Below are positions 10,701 to 18,100 of a DNA stretch of 64,000 nucleotides, piece by piece. The DNA comes from Bacteroidota bacterium (GTDB lineage: Bacteria; Bacteroidota; Bacteroidia; 2-12-FULL-35-15), in the NCBI GenBank assembly GCA_025963775.1, contig JAOQAD010000041.1, positions 1 through 64,000 on the forward strand, read 5' to 3'. Position 1 is the first letter of the stretch; each line of letters opens with the position of its first letter. Under the pieces are notes generated by a model. It did no database searches. It saw nothing but the letters and a program-made list of their open reading frames with translations, and was not told the DNA's origin. The position numbers and the translations under genes were made by a program.

Positions 10701-13700
10701 GCATACCGAAGAAGAAGCTGCCAATTCAATGATGAACATTGAGCTGTGGGATTATGTAGGGGAAAATACGCATGATGATATTTCCGGTGGGGGCTGGACT
10801 TCCAGCTATACCGGACTTGAGTTAACGCGGGAGGAAATGGATGAATATGCGGAAAATGTTTTTCATAAAGTACGGCCGCATGTCAGTGAAACAAGCACCG
10901 TGCTGGAGATAGGCTGTGCTTCGGGAATTACTATGTTCAGTCTTTCACCATTCGTTAAAACGTATGTGGGTACTGACTTGTCCTCAAAAATACTTGAGAA
11001 AACACAACTGCGTGCCGATGAAGGAGGATACACGAATGTACGGCTCGGGCATCTTGCTGCGCACGAGGTGGACCGGCTGGAAGAAAAATTTGATGTCATT
11101 ATAATAAACAGTGTAATACAAAGCTTTCATGGGTATAACTACCTGCGGGATGTGCTCCGGAAATGCATCCGCCTGCTGAATGACAAAGGCATGATCTACC
11201 TTGGTGATATCCAGGACCAGGATCTGAAGCAGGATCTTATAGCGAGCCTTTCCAATTTTAAAAAGCAGAACACAGTTGCGGAATACCGTACAAAAACCGA
11301 TTGGTCGAAAGAGCTGTTTGTTTCCAGGAGGTTCCTGCACGATCTGCAGTATGAAATGCCTGAGATCCGGGAAATAAAAGATTCGCTTAAAGAAGGAAAG
11401 ATCCACAATGAGCTGAAAGATTTCCGTTTCGATGCGGTGCTTTTCATTGATAAGGATAAAAAAGCCAAACAAAAGTTAAAGCCGCGCTTTAAGCAGCAGT
11501 ACGGAGCCGCTTCACTTTCTGAAGCAACAGGCGGTTATGAAGTGAATACATTGCCTGCCGGAACTGCTTATATTATATATACCTCCGGCTCAACGGGACA
11601 GCCGAAAGGAGTAGCCGTAGGCAATAAGAGCCTTTATAATTACATCAGCTGGGCCAACGGTTATTATTTTGCCGAAGCCGGCTCCGGTAACATGGCATTG
11701 CTTACATCACTTGCATTCGATCTTACGGTTACCAGCTTGTTTTGTCCGCTTACAAACGGAAGCAAGCTGTTTGTATTTGAAGGAAAGGAAATCGACCAGG
11801 TCATGATCACCTGCTTCTCCAATCCGGAAATACAAACGCTGAAGTTAACCCCGACACACATTTCGCTTTTAAATCACCTGCCGGTTATGTATTCCCTTTT
11901 AAAACAGGTGATCGTAGGTGGGGAAATGCTGCAAAAGCACCAGGTGGATACGCTTGCTGCGATCAACCCTGATATAATTATTTATAATGAATATGGCCCT
12001 ACGGAAGCTACCGTTGGCTGTACCGTTGCCAAAGTAAGCGGTTCATATTTTGATATCGGCTACCCGATCGCAAACACGCAGATTTTGATTATGGATGACA
12101 ATGATCAGCTGGTACCGGTAGGTTGTGATGGCGAATTGTGTATTGCCGGTGATTGCCTTGCATTGGCATATCATAACAGGCCGGAGCTGACAAAGCAAAA
12201 ATTTGTGCCTCATCCGTTTGCAGAAAACAAGCTATTGTACCGTACGGGAGATCTTGCGAGGTGGCAGGAGGATGGCAGCCTTCAGCTCAGGGGCAGGATA
12301 GATGACCAGGTAAAAATAAATGGCCACCGGATAGAGCCGGGTGAGATCGCGAAAAAAATGGTGATGCATCCTTTTGTGAAAGATGCGGTTGTTATTATTA
12401 CCGGGGCGGATGATCAGAAAAAGCTTGTTGCCTACCTTGTAACAGATAAAACAGTGGAGCCGACGGAGCTACAGCATTTTTTACTGGAAACGCTTCCGGC
12501 ATACATGCTACCTTCAAAGTTTGTTTCACTTGAAAAACTTCCGCTTACCGTAAATGGCAAGCTGGATGTGAAAGCATTACCCGGTATGGAATCCGCAGTT
12601 GAGAATGACAGGCTGTTCAAGGCGCCAGTTACGGAAATGGAGCTTTTAATGACAGAGGTATGGAAAGATGTACTCGGCCTTGGCAGGATTGGCATTGATG
12701 AAGACTTCTTTGAAATAGGAGGAGATTCCATTAAGGCGATCCAGATCGCATCGCGAATGCACAGGGAAGGATACAACGTGCAGGTAAGAGATATTTTTAA
12801 AAAATCAACGATCGAGGAACTTTCGCAGGAAGTGAAAAAATTAGCCCGGATCGCTGACCAGGCTCCCGTTACCGGTAAGGTGCCGCTCACTCCCATGCAG
12901 ATTGAGTTCTTTAACATGGGCATAAATGCGCCTCACCATTTTAACCAGTCTGTAATGCTGTATGCAGAGGAAGGCTTTTCCACTGAAATGATAAAAGCCG
13001 TTTTTACATTGATCCAGTCTCATCACGATGCATTGCGCATGACTTATGTAAATATCAATGGTGTAAACGAGCAGTATAACAATGGCCTGGAGCAGGACTT
13101 AGAGCTGGTTACGGAGCTGATCGGAAGCGATGTTGCTGCTGAGATCGAAATGCATGCTAACAGAATCCAGCAAAGCATCAGCCTGGAAAAAGGGCCTCTG
13201 ATGAAGCTTGGTCTTTTTAAGGCTGCAGATGGCGATCGCTTGCTTATCGTGATCCATCATCTTGTTGTGGATGGAGTATCCTGGAGGATCCTGTTTGAGG
13301 ATATTGCCACCCTTTGCAGGCAATACAAGGAAGGCGCAGCGCTTACACTTCCGCTAAAAACGGATGCATTCATGCAATGGGCTGTGAAGTTGAAGGCATA
13401 TGCAAATACGCCCCGGTTCCTGGAAGAAAAAATATTCTGGAAAGAGCTGGAAGAGGTTACAGTGCCCTCACTGGTGCCCGATCATGACGCAGAAAATACG
13501 GAAGAAGATGTGGAAGCAGTCAGCTTTACGCTCGATGCGGATCAGCTGATGAATGCAAATAAAGCATACAGCACCGAAATAAATGATCTTTTATTATCGG
13601 GACTCGGACTCGCTGTAAAAAAATGCTTTGGTGTTGAACGATCAATGATTGCCCTGGAATCGCATGGCAGGGAAGAGCTGATAAAAGATGTGGATGTGAG

Positions 13701-14238
13701 CCGCACCATCGGGTGGTTTACAACGGTGTTCCCGGTAATTATCGGTATGGGCTGTTCTGCCGATATTTCACTTTATATAAAGGAAGTGAAGGAAAGCCTG
13801 CATAAAATTCCGAATAAAGGAATTGGTTACTGGATGCTGAAGCACCTTACGGAAAAAGAACACACACAGGAATTAAGATTTGACCAGGTACCAGGCATCA
13901 GCTTCAATTACCTGGGGCAGTTTGATACCGATCTTAAAAAGATGGAGTACGGCATCGCAGCCGAATCACCGGGGAAATCACAGGGAAGCAACGGTAAACG
14001 GCAATACCTGCTGGATGTATCGGGAATGCTTACCGGTGGACAGCTGGCAATGACGCTACGGTATTCAGGAAAACAGTTTGGAAAAGGGAAAATGGAGCTG
14101 CTAGCTGCCGAATACAAAGCTGCGTTGAAAAATGTGATCGCACATTGCATCTCTAAGGGTGAAAAGGAGCTTACACCAAGTGACCTTGGCTACAAAGGAT
14201 TAAAGGTAAAAGACCTCGAAACTTTTTTTGATGAATAA
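1726..14238 (+). CDS. Hybrid PKS-NRPS: KS-AT(degenerate)-KR-ACP-C-A-PCP-C-A(MT inserted)-PCP-E
   Basis: KS DTACSSS, HGTATRLGDPIE, KSAIGHTNTAAG; KR GGASGIG...SNYSAAS; ACP LGGHSL; C HHIISDGWS and HHIISDEWS; A YTSGSTGNPKG and YTSGSTGQPKG; PCP LGGHSL and IGGDSI; E HHLVVDGVSW. Confidence 0.96.
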   Translation: MYKDIAIIGMAGRFPGAPDISGFSDLLREGRDGVRELSKKRKQDTNLSFDKDYQVLAFLEDIDKFDCDFFGILPGEANYIDPHQRILLEIVYQTIENAGYNVDDFNGSNTSLFIGDTVQEYYRLAESFNPLLITGNLSAVTAGRIARYFNLTGNAQMIDTACSSSLVALNTAYNELILGQADCALVAGINLVLSPNEKMVDEVGIMSADGRARSFSAGANGTGGGEIAACVLLKPLDAALRDNDTIHAVIKGVAVNQDAQRSSSLTAPSSNAQAEVIKKAWKQANIDPVTISFIEAHGTATRLGDPIEIEGITKAFSEFTDKRQFCAVSTIKSAIGHTNTAAGIAGLIKTVISLKNKELYPSLHFSEPNPLIDFINSPVYINTKRNYWKTGADQPRRAGVSSFGLSGTNCHVVLEESPQKTGPINQEVNENLIYTLSAKTAESLLSNAKMLEAFLSEKRSPEISTSALSFTLNARRKHYKHRIAFVADTVSNVRERLKQYISGSVIPQDAATEMIWISFSGNSIISSETNQQFSARFPVFKNAIEECALAAAGSGSPIADQNAFCFQYAYYKLLESLGIASKNVIGSGKGKLVIDVLKGKSSLKDAFISLGGYTAVLNEKLEERLAAFLKEKLNDPASVLIEAGMSGEIPSLLAKLNNALQNRFFYFKEADENNFSELLVQLYNRGTKIKWAALYPVGGRRIELPSYQFVKTRCWLDPAPAAISDWLYKPSWKQVEELPERAAIHDKCFIVFMDEENAAAEKLCSELILQGNKCIRVFPGTAFEQEGKDVFRMSHTSEHAYTRLLQALAGNRSEVSGVIYMGAYNIRPLAADVDTSLEAALYAPFMMVKGLDLLWNQEGIHLFIITANARIVTGKETVHIPANAAVHGFANGLVQEYPALTVRCLDFDASEGSQHIAACIGKEFDHKKDRAVVAYRGKHRFLLSIERQVSSGEQETAGIAKLLRTDGVYLIPGGASGIGLEIAKFISSKEKVKLAIVSRRTPEELAVSDAALEAFREIEKSGSSVHYYAADISDFTKMKAVVSLIHKELGKISGVIHSAGLPGGVMRTKNHSAASFKETLLPKIHGSVNLFELLKNDAPDFFVMFSSLNSILGGDRGSNYSAASIFQDNYVHEIKMQIPHAVVINWPAWRETGQWKRFNDFVDQPADYDQSILSSEGIAAFETALAQGWSNTIVSNTNPALLGDNPFFIANTGEASPSVKRSNAAKRSMPVTDEKSDYVFNDEWTGTENKVAAIWYSVLKTKAIGRDDNYFKLGGHSLLGIRIINRIEKQLEVEMEFRNLLEYPTIRELSAYIDKLRKEGNIVKYEKIEPVPLQEHYGLSHAQLRLWFLDKINPGSFAYNVASAYILEGTLDPSAFASAFALLIKRHETLRTIFIELDGEPRQKILQPGETGFFIEEIDLSKNEDWETEWNIFIQDDARKPFNLATGPLLRAKLIRLASGRYGFIFNMHHIISDGWSMIVLVKELLEIYSGLLKGEVISLTPLPVQYKDYTAWQNKLLADSSDSEHKQYWTRQLEGEIPVLDLPADKERPALKTYNGNVLKINIGDGLYEQIRGYAAEKSTSLFVILMSSVKALLYKYTGQDDIIVGTTVSGRDHLDLEDQIGFYINSLAIRTRFSTDESFDSLSAKLKSGTIKALEHSIYPFDLLLGGVAVERDQSRSPLFDVLVEFFDMNTGRQATPAQKAILSDACEAAAFVSTKYDLTFRFDNSNGLCLFIEYNTDLFSSGRIDMLREHYLRLLNQLISESAKPLAGFTYTTAQEQKKLLDISFGKSVEIPAESFIAAFQQQVSKTPHHPAVVFNDKVLSYTQLNAEANKLAHYLKETFGVSTGQFIPLMVDRSEYMIIGLLGILKAGCAFCPIDPSYPNARKKLILEDLDASILITDSTYIFDLPVGVHVKLIALDAELPGMITSSEDLQEPFTEGNTAYVIYTSGSTGNPKGVVVSDNNFMNYLRWANSYYFNDQPGYHFPLFTSLSFDLTLTSIFSTLLRGDSVTVFGELEIDALFSSVFHKNSGITAVKLTPSHLEIVNDLGYDLGNLKLMITGGEALKNKHIERLIESYPQVKVYNEYGPTETTIGSSVSLVAEEGIITIGEPVWNTSIFILDEHLNLVPEGIKGEICIGGAGVTKGYLNKPEMTSGKFIRDPFSEKYSTMYRTGDLGTRTPQGMLVYHGRKDDQVKIRGNRVEPGEIENVLLGMKNVKQVAVLEKKDKEGTSFLCAYIVAAGVMEELALKEHLKKQLPNYMIPSFFIRVDEMPLSASGKTDKAALGRLDDIDLLLGPVNVYEAPKTATETIVAGIWERILDRTKISRNDNFFELGGHSLKATKFIALLYKEHNVQLDLTLIFEKPVLAALSMEIDKMEKTAYDDIVPVDEQPYYEVSHAQKRLWFVEQKGHGQAAYNIPSAHLLRGDINCAAFESALEMLIRRHESMRTVFITVAGEPKQKILSFESTGFKLQQDDFRTKQDPKAAVEKILAQDSKIPFDLSKGPLLRTKLFRISEDHYVFYMNIHHIISDEWSMGIFINELLGFYKAALDRTVPLPEPLRVQYKDYAAWQNKQLAGEKVKAHQQFWLSRFKNAAPVLELPTDFKRPAEKSFKGNTIGAVVSKELTSGLNKLSLDHGASLYMTILALINTLMHRYSKQEDIVIGFPIAGREHTDLENQLGFYVNTLALRTAFSKDDRFDQLLLKVKENTLNSYEHQVYPFNRLLEDLQLERDDSRHPLFDINVVFQNTDALDSKAFADNESGAGIEVLGNFLSQYNSSKYDLIFHFREISGCLQMGIEYSTDLFKEERIRRMLSHFEMLVRSVIADATVTIASAELLSSEEKAMLLFENNTTEMVMDDAKTVVHLFREQVENNPGNTALVINDRQITYAELDVLVSKHATFISRQKLNKNAVIAVMLERSVNAVAAIMGVLKSGYTYLPLEPENPFERLKYILNDSAAEMVISEKKYLKTLNKLQWECDSFGTYMCVDSEDVHTEEEAANSMMNIELWDYVGENTHDDISGGGWTSSYTGLELTREEMDEYAENVFHKVRPHVSETSTVLEIGCASGITMFSLSPFVKTYVGTDLSSKILEKTQLRADEGGYTNVRLGHLAAHEVDRLEEKFDVIIINSVIQSFHGYNYLRDVLRKCIRLLNDKGMIYLGDIQDQDLKQDLIASLSNFKKQNTVAEYRTKTDWSKELFVSRRFLHDLQYEMPEIREIKDSLKEGKIHNELKDFRFDAVLFIDKDKKAKQKLKPRFKQQYGAASLSEATGGYEVNTLPAGTAYIIYTSGSTGQPKGVAVGNKSLYNYISWANGYYFAEAGSGNMALLTSLAFDLTVTSLFCPLTNGSKLFVFEGKEIDQVMITCFSNPEIQTLKLTPTHISLLNHLPVMYSLLKQVIVGGEMLQKHQVDTLAAINPDIIIYNEYGPTEATVGCTVAKVSGSYFDIGYPIANTQILIMDDNDQLVPVGCDGELCIAGDCLALAYHNRPELTKQKFVPHPFAENKLLYRTGDLARWQEDGSLQLRGRIDDQVKINGHRIEPGEIAKKMVMHPFVKDAVVIITGADDQKKLVAYLVTDKTVEPTELQHFLLETLPAYMLPSKFVSLEKLPLTVNGKLDVKALPGMESAVENDRLFKAPVTEMELLMTEVWKDVLGLGRIGIDEDFFEIGGDSIKAIQIASRMHREGYNVQVRDIFKKSTIEELSQEVKKLARIADQAPVTGKVPLTPMQIEFFNMGINAPHHFNQSVMLYAEEGFSTEMIKAVFTLIQSHHDALRMTYVNINGVNEQYNNGLEQDLELVTELIGSDVAAEIEMHANRIQQSISLEKGPLMKLGLFKAADGDRLLIVIHHLVVDGVSWRILFEDIATLCRQYKEGAALTLPLKTDAFMQWAVKLKAYANTPRFLEEKIFWKELEEVTVPSLVPDHDAENTEEDVEAVSFTLDADQLMNANKAYSTEINDLLLSGLGLAVKKCFGVERSMIALESHGREELIKDVDVSRTIGWFTTVFPVIIGMGCSADISLYIKEVKESLHKIPNKGIGYWMLKHLTEKEHTQELRFDQVPGISFNYLGQFDTDLKKMEYGIAAESPGKSQGSNGKRQYLLDVSGMLTGGQLAMTLRYSGKQFGKGKMELLAAEYKAALKNVIAHCISKGEKELTPSDLGYKGLKVKDLETFFDE
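3265..3880 (+). other. Degenerate, shortened AT domain remnant inside the PKS module
   Basis: At the AT position after KS: FSGNSI replaces FPGQGSQ, and GSGKGKLVIDVLKGKSSLKDAF replaces GHSxGEyvAAcLaGvfSLEDAL; followed by a normal post-AT linker LYNRGTKIKWAALYP...IELPSYQFVKTRCWLD. Confidence 0.8.
10741..11510 (+). other. SAM-dependent methyltransferase domain inserted in an A domain between core motifs a2 and a3
   Basis: A2 (LKSGYTYLPLEPENPFERLKYIL) precedes LWDYVGENTHDDISGGGWTSSYTG...VLEIGCASGITMFSL...IIINSVIQSFHGYNYL; the A3 motif YIIYTSGSTGQPKG follows the MT. Confidence 0.88.
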
Positions 14239-14311
14239 AAAGGCGTTCATACCTGGGCCTGCAAAAAATAAATAAATACTTCACTAAAATTATATTAAAA
14301 AAAATCTGAAA

Positions 14312-15094
14312 ATGAAAAAAATAACAGAAATCAGCGAGTTGGCAAACCTGTCGCAGGAAAATTTTATACAGTTCACAGATGCGCTGTCCTCGTGTAATTA
14401 CGAAATAATTGATCCCGGGGTATTACCGGATGATGCAGTTAAGCAAACTTTTGGAGGCACATCCAACCGCATGGAACATTATAAGATCATTTTTGATGAC
14501 CAGGAAGCATCGCTCGGTTATTTTTTGTTGAAGTTTACAGGGGCAGATGGCTCCGATGTGCTGTTACCGATCACTGTATTTGGTAAAAGCGATGTTCACA
14601 AGGTCTATTTCCCATTGGTGATCGACCAGATGCTGGTGGAGAATTTTCTTAAGCTGAGCAAAAAAGGCCTGACAGAATTTCTGGATACTTTTCCCGAAGA
14701 GGCAATTGATGAATTGTTTGTTAAATTCCTGAGTATTAAAAAAAATCTTATTGAAGCCATATTTAAAAAGTACCTTGAAGTAAGCAAAGATTTTATTTCG
14801 GCAATGGCCTGGGAATTAAAAGGTAAGGAAAGCTTTACAAGGAAACTTGCCGAAGCTCATTCATTTAACTGCTGGCAAAACCAGGAGCTGAATATCGAAT
14901 TTCTTTTTTCCAGGCATATCACGGATGAGGAAAAAAAGAAAATGGAGCGCTTCATTGTAAGAGCGCGTTGGGTGATGTCGCTTTCACTGGATAAAAACAT
15001 TAAAGCTGATGCCCCTGCTGTATTGTCAGATGAATTCAAAGGACTTTTAAAGCTCTTTTACCAGCGGCTTTTATTGCATGAAGCCAATGTATAA
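14312..15094 (+). CDS. Protein of unknown function within the NRPS operon (260 aa)
   Basis: Complete ORF in line with the operon, ATG start, no family motif recognised. Confidence 0.85.
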   Translation: MKKITEISELANLSQENFIQFTDALSSCNYEIIDPGVLPDDAVKQTFGGTSNRMEHYKIIFDDQEASLGYFLLKFTGADGSDVLLPITVFGKSDVHKVYFPLVIDQMLVENFLKLSKKGLTEFLDTFPEEAIDELFVKFLSIKKNLIEAIFKKYLEVSKDFISAMAWELKGKESFTRKLAEAHSFNCWQNQELNIEFLFSRHITDEEKKKMERFIVRARWVMSLSLDKNIKADAPAVLSDEFKGLLKLFYQRLLLHEANV

Positions 15095-15132
15095 TAAGAA
15101 GGTCATACAGAATTAAAAAGAACAGCAGCGCT

Positions 15133-18100
15133 ATGTTAACAAATAAGAATATCCAGGATATCTATACGCTTTCCCCGCTTCAGCAGGGAATCTATTTTCA
15201 ATGGCTTTATAATAGATCGTCATCCAATTATTTTGAGCAGATGTCGTACAGCATTCATGGCAGCATAGATGCCGGAGTTGTGGAGCATGCGCTTAATCAG
15301 CTGGTCGCCCGTTATGATATCCTCAGGACAGTTTTTAATCATGAGCGCACCGGTCAGCTGCTGCAGGTTGTGGTAAAAGAAAGGCAAGCGGATTTCACAT
15401 ACCTGGATCTGCGGAGCTTGCCCGGGGACAAGCAAAAAAATATTGCAGAGCATCTGGAAGCCGACAGGTCAAAAGGATTCGATCTCAACAAAGATGTGCT
15501 GATGCGCGTGATCCTGATCCGTTCAGAAGAGAACGAATATCATTTTATCTGGAGTCATCATCACATCCTGATGGATGGCTGGTGTGTAAGTATTATCACT
15601 GCGGAATTTTTTCATTTGTATGCATGCGGTGTGGCGGGCCGTTCAGCTTTACTGCCGGCTGTAAAGCAATACCGCGATTATATCGAATGGCTAAACGAAT
15701 GTGATAAGGCAGCAGCAAAAGACTATTGGACAAAATACCTTGCAGCGTTTACAAAAAAAACCGGCCTTCCTGCATCCTTCGGCAACGATGAAACGGAAGA
15801 AAAATATGAGGCGGATCATGTTGAAAAAATATTTCCGGAAGAGTTGTCAGTCCGCATGCGTCACTATGCCGAGAAGAATCATGTAACGCTTAATAATTTT
15901 ATCCAGGTGTTGTGGGGCGTTTTGCTGGCCAAATATAATAATACTACCGATGTGGTATTCGGATCCATTGTATCGGGAAGGCCTGCGGAAATTCCCGGGA
16001 TAGAAACAATGGTCGGCCTGTTCATCAATACAATTCCTGTAAGGCTTGCATTTGAAAGCGGGGAAACATTCAACAGCCTGCTGAAACGCATGCATGCAAA
16101 AGCAATAGAAAGTGAAGCATTCCATTATTCACCTTTGAATGAGATCCAGTCCTACAGCCCATTAAAGCAAGGTCTGCTGGACCATATTATGGTTTTTGAA
16201 AATTACCCGGTAGCAAAAAGCATCGAGGAAAAAGGTGCCGGGATGATGGCATCCGGTACAGGTCCTGCAACTGAAATAAAAGATATATGGATGTTCAGGC
16301 AGACCAATTATAATTTTAATATGGCGGTGATCCCCGGACAGGAGATCTCCATCCGTTTTGATTATAATGCCTGTGTATATGACCGTTTGTTTGTGGAATC
16401 AATTTTCGGCCATTTTGAAAACATTGTCAGCCAGGTAATGGAGAATGACTCCCTTGCGATTGAGGGTCTGAAGCTGGTTAAAAAAGAAGAAGCAGACAGG
16501 ATCACTGAAAAATTTAATGACACGGCAAAAGTATATCCCTCGGATACGACCATTGTGCAGCTGTTTGAAGAGCAGGTAAAACGTCACGGATCATTAACGG
16601 CCGTGGAGTTTAACAACAGCTGCTTAACGTATACTGAGCTGAATGAAAAAGCGAACCAGCTTGCTGCTCAGCTGATCGGGAAAGGTGTAACGCCTGATTC
16701 CGTTGTAGGAATTATTGCGGAACGCTCCTGTGAAATGATCATTGGCATCATAGCCATTCTCAAGGCCGGTGGTGCTTATCTGCCTGTCGATCCCGCTTAT
16801 CCGGATGAGCGTATTTTGCATATGATTAAAAACAGCGAAGCAGCTGCAGTGCTCACATATAGCTACACATTACCAGCCGCTTTACAGCATCTGCCGGCAA
16901 TCAGCCTTGCAGATGGTGTTTTTAAAGGGAGCACGGAAAATCCGCCATTGATCCCCGCTCCGGGAAATCTTGCGTATGTGATCTATACTTCCGGGTCAAC
17001 CGGCCTTCCCAAAGGAGTAATGGTAGAGCACCGCGCCTTCCTGAATATAAAGGATGCCTATTTTAAAATTTCCGCAGGAGAAAAAACAACACTTTCCTGC
17101 AATTTTGTTTTTGATGTTTCGGTGCTCGAAATTTTCAGCAGCCTGCTAAATGGTGCCTGCCTTTGCATTCCGCCAGCCGGTGTTGTAAGCGATCCTGCAG
17201 ATTATGCAGATTTTCTTCAGCGCAAGCAGATCACAACAGCGTATCTGCATCCCATGCACTTACAGCCCATTGCAAATGTGCTGAAAAACTTTGATGCCTG
17301 CTTTCTCAAAAGAATCCTCATTGGTGTGGAGCCGATCAAACATGAGATGATCAAATGGTACCTGCACCGGCACATAGAAATTATAAATGGGTATGGCCCG
17401 ACCGAAACTACCATTTGTGCTACCTTTTATAAGGTGAATACTGCGGAAACAAAAGAAAGGGTGATCCCGATCGGAAAACCGTTGCAGAATATGCAGGTAT
17501 TCATTCTTGATGATCAGCTGGAGATGGTGCCGGCAGGAATAAAAGGAGAGATCTGTATTGCCGGTGTGGGACTCGCGCGGGGGTACATCAATGATCCCGG
17601 ATTAACGGCTGCTGTATTTGTAAACGGGAAAGAATGTACTGCGGAAAGGATTTACCGGACAGGAGATACCGGCAGATGGCTTCCTGACGGCAATCTTGAA
17701 TTCCAGGGAAGAAAAGATAACCAGGTAAAGCTGAATGGATACCGTATTGAATTGGGAGAGATCGAAGCCTGCTTATCCATGCATCCTGCTATTGCAGAGG
17801 CTGCAGTGATTATTGACAGTAAAGAGAATAGCGCAGGCCTTACGGCTTTCATTGTTGTTAAAGGGCCTGCAGGCCTCAATGAGCTCAGGGAATTTTTATC
17901 CAGGAGCCTTCCCAAATACATGTTCCCTTCGCGTTTTGTGATTATTCCAAAGCTCCCGGTAACATCCAATGGTAAGATCGACCGGAAGGGATTGCTGCAG
18001 ATCAATGGAAATGAGCTGCTAAGCGGTGTTAAATATGTGAGTCCGAGAAACATTATAGAAGAAAAGCTGGCGGAAGCTTTTGAAAGTGTATTGGGAACAG

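Noticed and set aside
12432-12923. 163-aa minus-strand ORF (and similar ones at 17652-18182, 10984-11472, 34198-34800)
   Set aside because: All are antisense to NRPS/ABC transporter coding sequence with no independent coding evidence
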